A DNA stretch of 19,265 nt, from positions 1-19,265 of the forward strand of contig CAINMG010000083.1 in assembly GCA_903850725.1 (NCBI GenBank), in the 5' to 3' direction. The stretch's first letter is position 1. The number at the start of each line of letters is the position of its first letter. Of the stretch, positions 12,763 through 19,265 are shown piece by piece. The DNA is from Candidatus Staskawiczbacteria bacterium. Its GTDB lineage: Bacteria > Patescibacteriota > Minisyncoccia > Minisyncoccales > Staskawiczbacteraceae. The position numbers and the translations under genes are program-made. The notes under the pieces are model-generated. The model saw only the letters and a list, made by a program, of their open reading frames with translations, was not told the DNA's origin and ran no database searches.

Positions 12763-14661
12763 TTATTTATTTCTTATCTGCTCCTGCAAAAGCAAAATAA
12801 GTTGCTTTATCAAATCTGCTATTTGAGATTTGATTTGAGCAATAAGTATTTGCTTTTGTGTTTGATTATTGTTTTGTTGTGACTGAGATTGCAATCTAAG
12901 TAACTGCATTGCATTGCCTCCTGCACAAGTGCTTGTGGCTTGAATGGTTGAGATTGTGCTTGTTTGTGTTGATTCTGCGTTTCTGTGTTTAACTGTGTAA
13001 GAGTAAGTTATTCCGCAAGCTAAAGCTGTGTCTTGCCAGGTGTTTGCTTGCGTCCAGCCTGAGTTGTTACCGCTTGAACTTTCAAAATAATAACCTGAAG
13101 AGCCTACAGTGTCGTTGGTAAATCTATTTGTAGTGAGAGTTATAGCGTTATTGGAATTTGTGGTAGCTGTGAGACCTGTGGGAGTTTCTGGGAGAGTGTA
13201 TATTGATGCGGTTTGTGATGCTATGCTTTCTCCGCTACTATTGTATGATTTTATATATCTACCAATATATTGAGTATTAGGAGTAAGACCTGTTTCGTCA
13301 ATGTATGAGAGATCAGCTACAGCTTGGGTGGAAATTATGTTGTTTAAATTGTCATAAAGCTTGAATCCTGTTTCTATGGTGTCATTATCTGTAAAATTCC
13401 AACGAATTGAGGTAGAAGAGAGAGCCTGCGGAGTTCCAATAATAGGTGCAGAGGGTTTTAAATAATAAATAAGTACACGACTATTAGAATAATCTGCAAT
13501 AATCAGTCTTTCATTGTCAGATGTAATACCAGTGGGCGTACTTAATGTATTTGCGCCAACACTACCTCCTTGGTTAGCAACCCCAGAAGTAAAATTTGCC
13601 TGACCTATTACTACATCGGCTGAGGCACCATTGGATGTTGGAATAGAATTATAAATAAGAACACGATTGTTAGAAGAATCACCAATAAAAAGCTTTGTAC
13701 CTCTTGAATGTACAAAAATAGGATCTTTTAATGTATTTGCACTCACACTTCCTCCTTGGTTAGCAACCCCAGAAGTAAAATTTGTCTGTCCTATTACTAC
13801 ATCGGCTGAGGCGCCATTGGATGTTGGAATAGAATTATAAACAAGCACACGATGATTACCAAGATCAGAAATAAATAACTTTGTTCCATCTGAATATACT
13901 CCTGTAGGAAAATTAAGCGTGCTTGCCGTAGTGCCCGATGCATTATGTGTAAAATCTACTTGCCCAATTACAACATCCGCAGATGCGTTATTTGAGGTTG
14001 GTATAGAATTATAAATAAGAACACGATTATTCCTTGGATCAGCAACAAATAATTTTGTTCCATCTGAATACATTTGATATGGGCCATTAAGTGTATTTGC
14101 ATTTACGCTTCCCCCTTGATTGGCATACACAGAGGTAAAATTTGTTTGTCCAATTACCACATTAGCTGAGGCACCATCAGACGTTGGGACAGAATTAAAT
14201 ATCAATATTCTATGATTTCCCCCCTCAGAAATAAATAGCTTTCCACCAGCCTGATAGATACTATAGTCATAAGCAAATCCATTTGCTTGTGCATTTTGCC
14301 ACCCCCTACCATAATTTTGTCCAGTTGAAGTAAAATTAGGCTGTCCGACAACAACATTTGCAGATGCGTTATTTGAGGTTGGTATAGAATTATAAATAAG
14401 AGCACGATTATTTGAATCCTCAAGAATAAATAATTTTGTACCATCAGTATAGACATCCTGCGTATTAGCTATAGTATTAGCCCCAGCCAAGCCTCCTTGA
14501 TTTGCAGAGCTTGAAACAAAATCTTGTTGCCCTATTACAACATCTGCAGATTGATTATTCCAATAAAAAGCATTTACAAAACTTGGCAATAAAATTTGCA
14601 TACATAAAAATAAAATACAGAAAAACTCAATGTTTATTTTTATTTTTTTATAATCAAACAT
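12763..14661 (-). CDS. Secreted six-bladed NHL-like repeat protein with C-terminal helix
   Basis: A 632-residue protein. I chose the ATG at 14661: it gives a typical signal peptide (FDYKKIKINIEFFCILFLCM, then QILLPSFVNA) and follows a plausible promoter; a longer frame to 14745 would run into the terminator. Six repeats of about 60 residues follow, each with SADVVIGQxNFTS, ANTL, SDGTKLFI-D-NNRVLIYNSIPTSNGA, which fits an NHL-type beta-propeller with six blades. Then come FnIII-like beta domains (about 405-565), a Gln/Asn-rich linker and a C-terminal amphipathic helix (ILIAQIKSQIADLIKQLILL). Such proteins are exposed on the cell surface and mediate binding. Two stretches of the DNA are nearly identical copies, indicating recent blade duplication. 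Confidence 0.85.
   Translation of the reverse strand: MFDYKKIKINIEFFCILFLCMQILLPSFVNAFYWNNQSADVVIGQQDFVSSSANQGGLAGANTIANTQDVYTDGTKLFILEDSNNRALIYNSIPTSNNASANVVVGQPNFTSTGQNYGRGWQNAQANGFAYDYSIYQAGGKLFISEGGNHRILIFNSVPTSDGASANVVIGQTNFTSVYANQGGSVNANTLNGPYQMYSDGTKLFVADPRNNRVLIYNSIPTSNNASADVVIGQVDFTHNASGTTASTLNFPTGVYSDGTKLFISDLGNHRVLVYNSIPTSNGASADVVIGQTNFTSGVANQGGSVSANTLKDPIFVHSRGTKLFIGDSSNNRVLIYNSIPTSNGASADVVIGQANFTSGVANQGGSVGANTLSTPTGITSDNERLIIADYSNSRVLIYYLKPSAPIIGTPQALSSTSIRWNFTDNDTIETGFKLYDNLNNIISTQAVADLSYIDETGLTPNTQYIGRYIKSYNSSGESIASQTASIYTLPETPTGLTATTNSNNAITLTTNRFTNDTVGSSGYYFESSSGNNSGWTQANTWQDTALACGITYSYTVKHRNAESTQTSTISTIQATSTCAGGNAMQLLRLQSQSQQNNNQTQKQILIAQIKSQIADLIKQLILLLQEQIRNK
13565..13667 (-). 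repeat. Intragenic repeat, copy A
   Basis: This 103-bp stretch of the NHL gene matches 13751-13853 with about 5 differences, at an offset of 186 bp (62 codons, one repeat unit). Conservation at the DNA level points to recent duplication or gene conversion between blades. Confidence 0.8.
13751..13853 (-). repeat. Intragenic repeat, copy B
   Basis: Near-identical partner of 13565-13667, in frame. A second pair of similar segments lies at about 13975-14032 and 14355-14412. Confidence 0.8.
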
Positions 14662-14691
14662 ATCTTTAAAAACTTTTAATATTATTATCTC

Positions 14692-14721
14692 ATAATACCA
14701 CTCTCTGATAGGTTTTAGCAA
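14692..14721 (-). promoter_or_regulatory. Candidate promoter of the NHL gene
   Basis: TTGCTA (14721-14716), an 18-bp spacer and TATTAT (14697-14692), 31 bp before the chosen ATG and just downstream of the terminator that ends the RNase Y transcript. Confidence 0.5.
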
Positions 14722-14743
14722 GAGTAACTTATTCACAACAAGC

Positions 14744-14772
14744 AAAAAGCTGGGGTCTAATCCCAGCTTTTT
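14744..14772 (-). terminator. Intrinsic terminator after RNase Y
   Basis: AAAAAGCTGGG (14744-14754) and CCCAGCTTTTT (14762-14772) form an 11-bp perfect stem with a 7-nt loop and a U-rich 3' side on the minus strand, 12 bp after the rny stop. Confidence 0.85.
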
Positions 14773-14783
14773 TATTGCACAAA

Positions 14784-16316
14784 TTACCTGGCGAATTCTA
14801 CGACGCGGGTTTCGCGAATTACTGTGACTTTTATTTCTCCAGGATATTTTAATTCTTCTTCAATGTTTTCTGCAATTTGACGAGCCATTTTTTGAGCTCC
14901 CAAATCATCTACTTTTTCTGCTTTAATAAATACCCTTATTTCACGCCCAGCTTGAATTGCATAAGTTCTATCTACCCCTTCAAATCTATTGGCAATATCT
15001 TCAAGATTTTTTAATCTTTGCAAATAATTTTCTATTGTATCTTTTCTTGCTCCAGGCCTTGCTCCAGAAATTGCATCAGCCACTTTAACAATTACAGCTT
15101 CCAAAGTGTCTGCTGGGTAATCGTCGTGGTGAGCTCTCATAGCATTAATTATTTCTTGCGATTCACCAAATTTTTCCAAAATCTTAATTCCAATTTCAAT
15201 GTGAGAACCTTGCATTTGTTGGTCTATAGCTTTTCCAATATCATGCAAAAGAGCAGCACGCTTGGCAATAACACTATTAGCTCCCAATTCTTCGGCAATG
15301 GTTTCTGCTAAAAATGCCATTTCAATTGAGTGAAGCAAAACATTCTGACCATAAGATGTTCTGTAATAAAGTCTACCTAAAATTTGAATTAATTTATCAT
15401 GCATTCCAATTATTCCTGTATCATAAACTGCTTTTTCTCCAGCTTCTTTTATTTTAGCTGAAATTTCAGCTTTTGCTTCTTCAACTTTTTCTTCAATTTT
15501 AGCTGGTTGGATTCTACCATCTTGGACTAATTTGTCTAAAGCCAATTTAGCAATTTGTCTTCTTATAGGATTAAAACAAGAAATCACAATTGAATCTGGA
15601 GTTTCATCCACAATCAATTCTACTCCTGTTATTTTCTCAAAAGTTTTGATGTTTCTACCTTCTTTACCAATGATTCTACCTTTCAAATCTTCTGAAGCCA
15701 ACATAAATGTTGTGGTGGACAATTCTTGCGTATGATTAACTGCACATTTTTGAATAGCTAAAGCCACAATTTCTTGAGCTCTTTTATCCAATCTCTCTTT
15801 ACCTCTTTCCTCCATTTTCTTCATTTTTTCTATAATTTCTTTTTCTGCTTCAATTTCTACTAAAGCTAATAATTCTTTTTTTGCATCATCTCTTGAAAGA
15901 TTAGCAACTTTTTCCAATTTTATTTCTGCTTCTTTTCTTAAAGCATCTAAACTTTCTTTAATAGCTCTTACTTTTTCAACTTTATCTTTAAGCTCATTTT
16001 CTTTTGACTCAAAGTTAGAGATTTTGTCTTCCAACAATTTTTCTCTTGAAAGTAAAAGTTCTTGAGATCTTAAAAACTCTTTTCTTCTTTGGTCAACTTC
16101 TTTTTCTGACTTTTCAGCAATCTCTGCAGATTTTTGTTCTGCTTTTTTTACCATTAAAGCAGTATCCTCCTTTACTTGAGCTACTCTTTTCTCAAGTTTT
16201 GCTTCCAATGTTCCTGCCCTTCTTTTGGCAATTGACTGCCTTATATAATAACCAATAACTACTCCCAACATTATCGCCACCACCCCCACAATTAGATAAA
16301 TTATTTCTTGATTCAT
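14784..16316 (-). CDS. rny: Ribonuclease Y
   Basis: A 510-residue membrane-anchored endoribonuclease that starts mRNA decay in many bacteria. Visible in order: N-terminal transmembrane helix (about 5-25), a long charged coiled coil (about 30-190), a KH RNA-binding domain with GRIIGKEGRN (213-222), and an HD hydrolase domain with His329 and the HD pair His358-Asp359 (ALLHDIGKAID). Near the C-terminus GEIKVTVIRETR matches the family end. The length is close to the usual 510-520. It is transcribed after clpP, with 96 bp between them that hold an AT palindrome, a -10 box and a weak hairpin with a U-tract, so it may have its own promoter or be attenuated. Confidence 0.97.
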   Translation of the reverse strand: MNQEIIYLIVGVVAIMLGVVIGYYIRQSIAKRRAGTLEAKLEKRVAQVKEDTALMVKKAEQKSAEIAEKSEKEVDQRRKEFLRSQELLLSREKLLEDKISNFESKENELKDKVEKVRAIKESLDALRKEAEIKLEKVANLSRDDAKKELLALVEIEAEKEIIEKMKKMEERGKERLDKRAQEIVALAIQKCAVNHTQELSTTTFMLASEDLKGRIIGKEGRNIKTFEKITGVELIVDETPDSIVISCFNPIRRQIAKLALDKLVQDGRIQPAKIEEKVEEAKAEISAKIKEAGEKAVYDTGIIGMHDKLIQILGRLYYRTSYGQNVLLHSIEMAFLAETIAEELGANSVIAKRAALLHDIGKAIDQQMQGSHIEIGIKILEKFGESQEIINAMRAHHDDYPADTLEAVIVKVADAISGARPGARKDTIENYLQRLKNLEDIANRFEGVDRTYAIQAGREIRVFIKAEKVDDLGAQKMARQIAENIEEELKYPGEIKVTVIRETRVVEFAR

Positions 16317-16340
16317 AAATTTACTTTTAATTTTAATAAT

Positions 16341-16365
16341 AAAAAAACTCGCTTGCGCGGGTGAG
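16341..16365 (-). terminator. Weak attenuator-like hairpin before rny
   Basis: On the minus strand, CGC-GCAA-GCG forms a GNRA-capped stem extended by two pairs across a 4-nt bulge and followed by seven U. It lies between the candidate promoter at 16384 and the rny start, so it could attenuate transcription of rny. The stem is short. Confidence 0.35.
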
Positions 16366-16383
16366 CATTTACGATAATTTCAA

Positions 16384-16407
16384 ATTATAAATTTAAAATT
16401 TTAAATT
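16384..16407 (-). promoter_or_regulatory. Candidate rny promoter element with an 18-bp palindrome
   Basis: A perfect TATAAT on the minus strand (16389-16384) lies next to the 18-bp palindrome AATTTAAAATTTTAAATT (16390-16407), which occupies the -10/-35 spacer. The -35 is poor. An operator is possible, but AT-rich palindromes arise easily here. Confidence 0.35.
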
Positions 16408-16412
16408 CAAGG

Positions 16413-16994
16413 TTATTTGGCTCCTATCACCTCATCAATCAATCCATATTCTTTTGCTTCCTCTGATGTCAAATAAAAGTCACGGTCAGTATCTGTAACC
16501 ACCTTATCAAATTTTTGCCCCGTGTGTTTCACTAAAATCTGGTTTAGCTTTTCTTTTATTTTTATGATTTGTCTTGCTGTTATCTCAATATCTGCTGCTT
16601 GTCCTTGAGCTCCTCCAGCTACTTGATGAAGTAAAATTTCAGCATTAGGCAAGGCAAATCTCTTGCCCTTTGTTCCTGCTGACAAAATAACTGCTGCCAT
16701 AGAAGCTGTAAGTCCAATACAAATAGTTGAAACTGGGCACTTTAAAAACTGCATTGTATCATAAATTGCTAAACCCGCTGTAACTGAACCACCAGGGCTG
16801 TTGATGTAGAGCTTAATATCTTTTTTGGAATCCTTTGAAGCTAAATAAAGCATTTGCGCTATTACCACATTTGCATTCATATCTGTCACAGGACCAGCCA
16901 AAAAAATTATACGCTCTTCTAAAAGCCTTGAAAATATATCGTATGCGCGCTCACCGCGCTGATTTCTTTCTACAATAGTTGGTACTATTGGCAT
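16413..16994 (-). CDS. clpP: ATP-dependent Clp protease proteolytic subunit
   Basis: A 193-residue serine protease that forms the ClpP barrel and degrades proteins fed by Clp ATPases. The triad is present at the usual numbering: Ser98 (GLTASMAA), His123 (LLHQ) and Asp172 (DTDRDFY). The oxyanion-loop motif INSPGGSVTAGLAIYDTM (65-82) and the handle-region helix are intact. The start MPIVPTIVER is the standard one and there is no long propeptide. A near-consensus promoter lies 35 bp upstream. In many bacteria clpP follows tig directly. Here a toxin-antitoxin pair and a small gene lie between them, and rny rather than clpX follows. Confidence 0.97.
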   Translation of the reverse strand: MPIVPTIVERNQRGERAYDIFSRLLEERIIFLAGPVTDMNANVVIAQMLYLASKDSKKDIKLYINSPGGSVTAGLAIYDTMQFLKCPVSTICIGLTASMAAVILSAGTKGKRFALPNAEILLHQVAGGAQGQAADIEITARQIIKIKEKLNQILVKHTGQKFDKVVTDTDRDFYLTSEEAKEYGLIDEVIGAK

Positions 16995-17028
16995 AAATTG
17001 TTAATTATTTTTAAATTAATTTACTTTT

Positions 17029-17057
17029 AGTATACTCTTTTACGCTTTTAAAGTCAA
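17029..17057 (-). promoter_or_regulatory. clpP promoter
   Basis: TTGACT (17057-17052), a 17-bp spacer and TATACT (17034-17029): ten of twelve consensus bases with ideal spacing, 35 bp before the clpP ATG. Confidence 0.8.
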
Positions 17058-17080
17058 ATTTTTTTGTATTAAATTTTTGC

Positions 17081-17114
17081 AACAGAACAGTCCGTTCTCA
17101 CGGACTGTTCTGTT
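17081..17114. terminator. 14-bp perfect hairpin after the small acidic gene
   Basis: AACAGAACAGTCCG (17081-17094) and CGGACTGTTCTGTT (17101-17114) enclose a 6-nt loop. It lies 10 bp after the minus-strand stop at 17124 and before the clpP promoter. The U-tract on the minus strand is poor, so termination may be partial, or the stem may protect the 3' end. Confidence 0.65.
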
Positions 17115-17123
17115 TATTTGTGA

Positions 17124-17357
17124 TTAGTACTTTGGTTCTTTTACAATTGTTTCCCAACCCTCTTTTCTCCATTTCTCTGCTTCTTTTTCAGCAGCTTCTG
17201 TACTTTCAAATTTAGCATAATCACCCTCTTCACCAGTAGCTGAGGCCTCACCATTTTTATCGACAACAGCATATACATCTTTCCCATTTTCAGCGTTTAT
17301 TTGATGAAGTTCTATAATAATTTTTTTTACTTCTTCTTTTCGTGGTTCTCTTTCCAT
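17124..17357 (-). CDS. Small charged protein, unknown function
   Basis: A 77-residue acidic protein with no membrane segment. The start is helical (EPRKEEVKKIIIELHQ), a short strand-turn region follows (DVYAVVDKNGEASATGEEGD), then a Glu/Lys-rich helix (STEAAEKEAEKWRKEGW) and a strand (ETIVKEPKY). The alternating beta-turn-helix pattern suggests a small alpha/beta domain resembling DUF2188-like proteins, but I would not name it. It is a single-gene unit: a promoter with a ten-G spacer lies upstream, and a hairpin follows the stop. Its position between a toxin-antitoxin pair and clpP may be only proximity. Confidence 0.7.
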   Translation of the reverse strand: MEREPRKEEVKKIIIELHQINAENGKDVYAVVDKNGEASATGEEGDYAKFESTEAAEKEAEKWRKEGWETIVKEPKY

Positions 17358-17425
17358 ATTTTTATATTTTAAAATATTTTTATTTTGATTTTTTCCGACC
17401 TTTAGACAATTTCAAATCTAATCTC

Positions 17426-17457
17426 ATAATACCCCCCCCCCAGACGCCAAAAGTCAA
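17426..17457 (-). promoter_or_regulatory. Promoter with a ten-G tract in its spacer (candidate phase-variable)
   Basis: On the minus strand, TTGACT (17457-17452), then a 20-bp spacer made of ten mixed bases and ten consecutive G (17441-17432), then TATTAT (17431-17426). Spacing of 20 is longer than the optimal 17; losing two or three G would restore it. The start would lie about 60 bp before the ATG at 17357. Poly-G promoter spacers switch expression in some pathogens, for example porA of Neisseria meningitidis. Confidence 0.55.
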
Positions 17458-17478
17458 TAGAAATTCTCCACAGCAAAC

Positions 17479-17508
17479 AAAGACTGGCATTCCTGCCAGT
17501 CTTTTGAT
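17479..17508. terminator. Bidirectional terminator after the toxin gene
   Basis: AAAGACTGGCA (17479-17489) and TGCCAGTCTTT (17494-17504) form an 11-bp stem with a TTCC loop and T-rich flanks. On the minus strand it ends the trigger factor/antitoxin/toxin transcript just after the toxin stop. Confidence 0.85.
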
Positions 17509-17512
17509 TTTT

Positions 17513-17782
17513 CTAAAATTTGATTTTGTAAATCCAATCGTGCGGACCTGCGTTTAGAAATAAAACTTTATCTTTATCTAAAAATCTAAAAACAATTCTA
17601 TAACTTTTATCTATTCTGAAACTCCATATTTCTTTCCATTTTGGAGACAATTTTTCCGTATTCAGAGATGGATAAAAAGGATTATCTTTAAAAATTAAAA
17701 TTTGTTTGTCTGCTCGCTTTTGAATTTGTTTTTCCAAACAAGAAAAATTTTCTTTAAACCCATCTGATAATAAAATTCTCAT
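17513..17782 (-). CDS. RelE/ParE-family type II toxin
   Basis: An 89-residue protein with the RelE/ParE fold signature: an N-terminal helix (FKENFSCLEKQIQKRADKQI), then the strand set IWSFRIDKSYRIVFRFLDKDKVLFLNAG and the terminal PHDWIYKI, equivalent to the conserved H-D-x-I-Y. The Arg in SYRIV is at the position of active-site basic residues in mRNA-cleaving members, so ribosome-dependent mRNA cleavage is possible; ParE-like gyrase poisoning cannot be excluded. The antitoxin gene ends 5 nt upstream and a terminator follows. It is the last gene of a transcript that begins with trigger factor. It uses TAG as stop. Confidence 0.85.
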   Translation of the reverse strand: MRILLSDGFKENFSCLEKQIQKRADKQILIFKDNPFYPSLNTEKLSPKWKEIWSFRIDKSYRIVFRFLDKDKVLFLNAGPHDWIYKIKF

Positions 17783-17787
17783 AAAAA

Positions 17788-17991
17788 TTATTTTCTCAAA
17801 TCCTTTAAGGATTTAAATTCTGTAAATCGACCCTCTTTATAGTCTTTTTCAGATTTTGCCATGCTTTTTAAAAAATCAGGGTTAAACATACCCAAAGCAG
17901 CGGCCAATCTTTCAAGTTGGTCTACATCAAATTCCACCATTTTTTTATGGATATTTTTTCCTTGTGTAATTGTAATATCTAATGGAACCAT
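17788..17991 (-). CDS. Antitoxin partner of the RelE/ParE-type toxin
   Basis: A 67-residue protein encoded directly upstream of the toxin, 5 nt apart. The C-terminal part, DYKEGRFTEFKSLKDLRK, is the extended toxin-wrapping tail common to antitoxins of RelE-type pairs. The start has two candidates: Met at 17991, which is 2 nt after the trigger factor stop, or Met at 17940 (MVEFDVDQLERL). I kept the first because its spacing suggests translational coupling. No recognisable DNA-binding motif is seen in the N-terminal half, so autorepression is uncertain, and no separate promoter is visible. Confidence 0.75.
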   Translation of the reverse strand: MVPLDITITQGKNIHKKMVEFDVDQLERLAAALGMFNPDFLKSMAKSEKDYKEGRFTEFKSLKDLRK

Positions 17992-17993
17992 AA

Positions 17994-19262
17994 TTATTTT
18001 GAGAAATTTTCCAAAATTTGGAAAACTTTTTCGTTGAAAACTACACCTTCAGTATACTCTTTTAACTGCTCTGTGTCAATCTTGGCCAACTGCTCTTTGT
18101 TATACATTGCCATAGCTTTTTTTGTTTCTTCTTCCAACTCTTTTTCATCAACTTTAATACTTTCTACTTTACCAATTTCTTTTAAAACCAAAAAGCTTTT
18201 TAGTCTTTTTTCTGCTTGCAATTTAAATGTATCTTTAATCTCTTGTTCTGTTTTCTTTACAGAAGCCATATATTCTTCAAAGCTTATTTTAAAATTTGAA
18301 GCAATATTATTTTTTAAATCTTCAAACAATCTTTCCTTTTCATATTCAACTAATTTTTCTGGTAATTCTACTTTTGTTTTTTCTGCAATTTTCTCCAAAA
18401 TTTCTCCTCTTTTCCTTTGCTTTTCTTCTTCGGTTTTTTCAGTTGTAATTCCGCCTTTTACACTTTCTTTTAAAGCTACAAGCGTATCAAAAGCACCAAG
18501 AGTTTTGGCAAATTCATCATTAATTTCTGGAAGTTCCATTTTTTGCACAGAAATCATTTTTGCCTTGAAAACAATTTTCTTGCCAGCCAAATCTTTGCGA
18601 GTAGCATTCTCGGGAAAATCAACTGGAAATTCTTTTTCTTCTCCTGCTTTCATACCTACTACGTTTTCTTCAAAACTTTTTATCATACCACCCTCACCCA
18701 AAGTAAATCTATCTTTGATAACTTTACCTTCATTAATTTCTGGGGCTTGGTATTCTATATCCACAAAATTATTTAACTCAGCAGTTTTATCTTGTTGCGA
18801 AAACTTGGCCCTAGTTTTTTGCAAATAACTTATGGCCTCTTGGATTTCTTTTTCATCAACAGAAATTTCTTTGCCCTTCATTTTGCTTACAATTTCTTTG
18901 TAATCAGGTAAGGTAACATCTGGCAAAACTGTAATTATGGCTTTAAATATTAATTCACTACCCTTGGCGATTTTTACAATAGAAACTTCAGGCTCCCCAA
19001 TTGGCTCCAACTTTTGTTCTGCAATATAATCATAATAAACATGTTTTACTGCGTGGTCGCCCGCTTCCATAAGTAAATTCTCTGGTCCAACTTTTTCTTC
19101 AACAATTTTTAAAGGCACATTTCCTTGGCGAAAACCATCAACCTTAACATGAGCTTTTAAATGCTCCAAAGCATGTTCTGTATGCTCTTTAAATTCATCA
19201 GCTGTTAATTCAAAGGTTATTTCCATTTGACTCTTTGGCAACTTTTTTACTTCTGTTTTCAT
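17994..19262 (-). CDS. tig: Trigger factor (ribosome-associated chaperone and peptidyl-prolyl isomerase)
   Basis: A 422-residue protein with the three usual domains. The N-terminal ribosome-binding domain contains the signature GFRQGNVP (43-50), which contacts L23. An FKBP-like PPIase domain spans about 160-248 (NFVDIEYQ, then the LGEGGMIKSFEENVVGMKAG and FPVDFPEN segments). The C-terminal helical chaperone domain (about 255-422) is rich in Glu and Lys, ending VFQILENFSK. The length is close to the typical 430. It folds nascent chains at the exit tunnel. The start ATG is 3 bp from the window edge, so its promoter is outside. The toxin-antitoxin genes follow with a 2-nt gap. Confidence 0.97.
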   Translation of the reverse strand: MKTEVKKLPKSQMEITFELTADEFKEHTEHALEHLKAHVKVDGFRQGNVPLKIVEEKVGPENLLMEAGDHAVKHVYYDYIAEQKLEPIGEPEVSIVKIAKGSELIFKAIITVLPDVTLPDYKEIVSKMKGKEISVDEKEIQEAISYLQKTRAKFSQQDKTAELNNFVDIEYQAPEINEGKVIKDRFTLGEGGMIKSFEENVVGMKAGEEKEFPVDFPENATRKDLAGKKIVFKAKMISVQKMELPEINDEFAKTLGAFDTLVALKESVKGGITTEKTEEEKQRKRGEILEKIAEKTKVELPEKLVEYEKERLFEDLKNNIASNFKISFEEYMASVKKTEQEIKDTFKLQAEKRLKSFLVLKEIGKVESIKVDEKELEEETKKAMAMYNKEQLAKIDTEQLKEYTEGVVFNEKVFQILENFSK

Positions 19263-19265
19263 ATA

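Noticed and set aside
13565..14412. CRISPR-like or tandem repeat array
   Set aside because: The repeats are in frame within a protein gene, have a 62-codon period and encode the propeller blades.
18034..18828. 264-codon plus-strand ORF
   Set aside because: Long, but wholly antisense to trigger factor; its Ser/Phe-rich product is the usual mirror of a Glu/Lys-rich gene.

Overview
The window is an AT-rich piece of a bacterial genome, most likely a small-celled Patescibacteria/CPR lineage such as Parcubacteria. This is an inference, not a taxonomic assignment. It rests on the secreted protein with a peptidoglycan-binding domain plus an FnIII-like domain, a HTH + LAGLIDADG-like protein, a four-helix-bundle (23S IVS-type) protein, a MacAB-like ABC exporter with extra permeases, tRNA genes without encoded CCA, and genes that almost all start a few bases after an A/T-rich leader with no Shine-Dalgarno. 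Nearly every stop is TAA, two are TAG and none is TGA.

Layout. (1) 1-2000: the tail of an unknown gene, a short transcript on the minus strand driven by a perfect TTGACA-17-TATAAT promoter, then a plus-strand run of small envelope genes (two short membrane proteins, a doubtful third ORF, and a secreted PG-binding/FnIII protein) closed by a strong terminator. (2) 2096-4125, minus strand: tRNA-Pro(UGG), a HTH/LAGLIDADG-like gene with an inverted repeat over its promoter, tRNA-Gly(UCC) overlapping that gene's 3' end, and two unknown genes, one of them a membrane protein. (3) 4206-12760, plus strand: an ABC efflux locus with a HlyD/MacA-like adaptor, a MacB/LolD-like ATPase and two different MacB-like permeases. 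It is split by two accessory blocks. The first is RhuM-like plus an unknown gene, with many hairpins around it. The second is a zinc metallopeptidase plus a four-helix-bundle protein, bracketed by imperfect inverted repeats of about 34 bp. (4) 12763-14661, minus: a secreted six-repeat NHL-like propeller protein with a C-terminal helix. (5) 14744-19262, minus: a housekeeping block of trigger factor, a RelE/ParE-type toxin-antitoxin pair, a small acidic protein, ClpP and RNase Y.

The most interesting signals are: a run of ten G residues lying exactly in the spacer between a -35 and a -10 box upstream of the small acidic gene before clpP, which is the architecture of a phase-variable promoter; a toxin-antitoxin pair placed 2 nt behind the trigger factor gene, inside what is commonly a tig-clpP neighbourhood; the inverted-repeat-bounded cassette inside the ABC operon; three consecutive perfect hairpins just before the unknown gene at 7690; and the orphan short RNA at 99-222 with its consensus promoter, which carries the only clear Shine-Dalgarno I saw.
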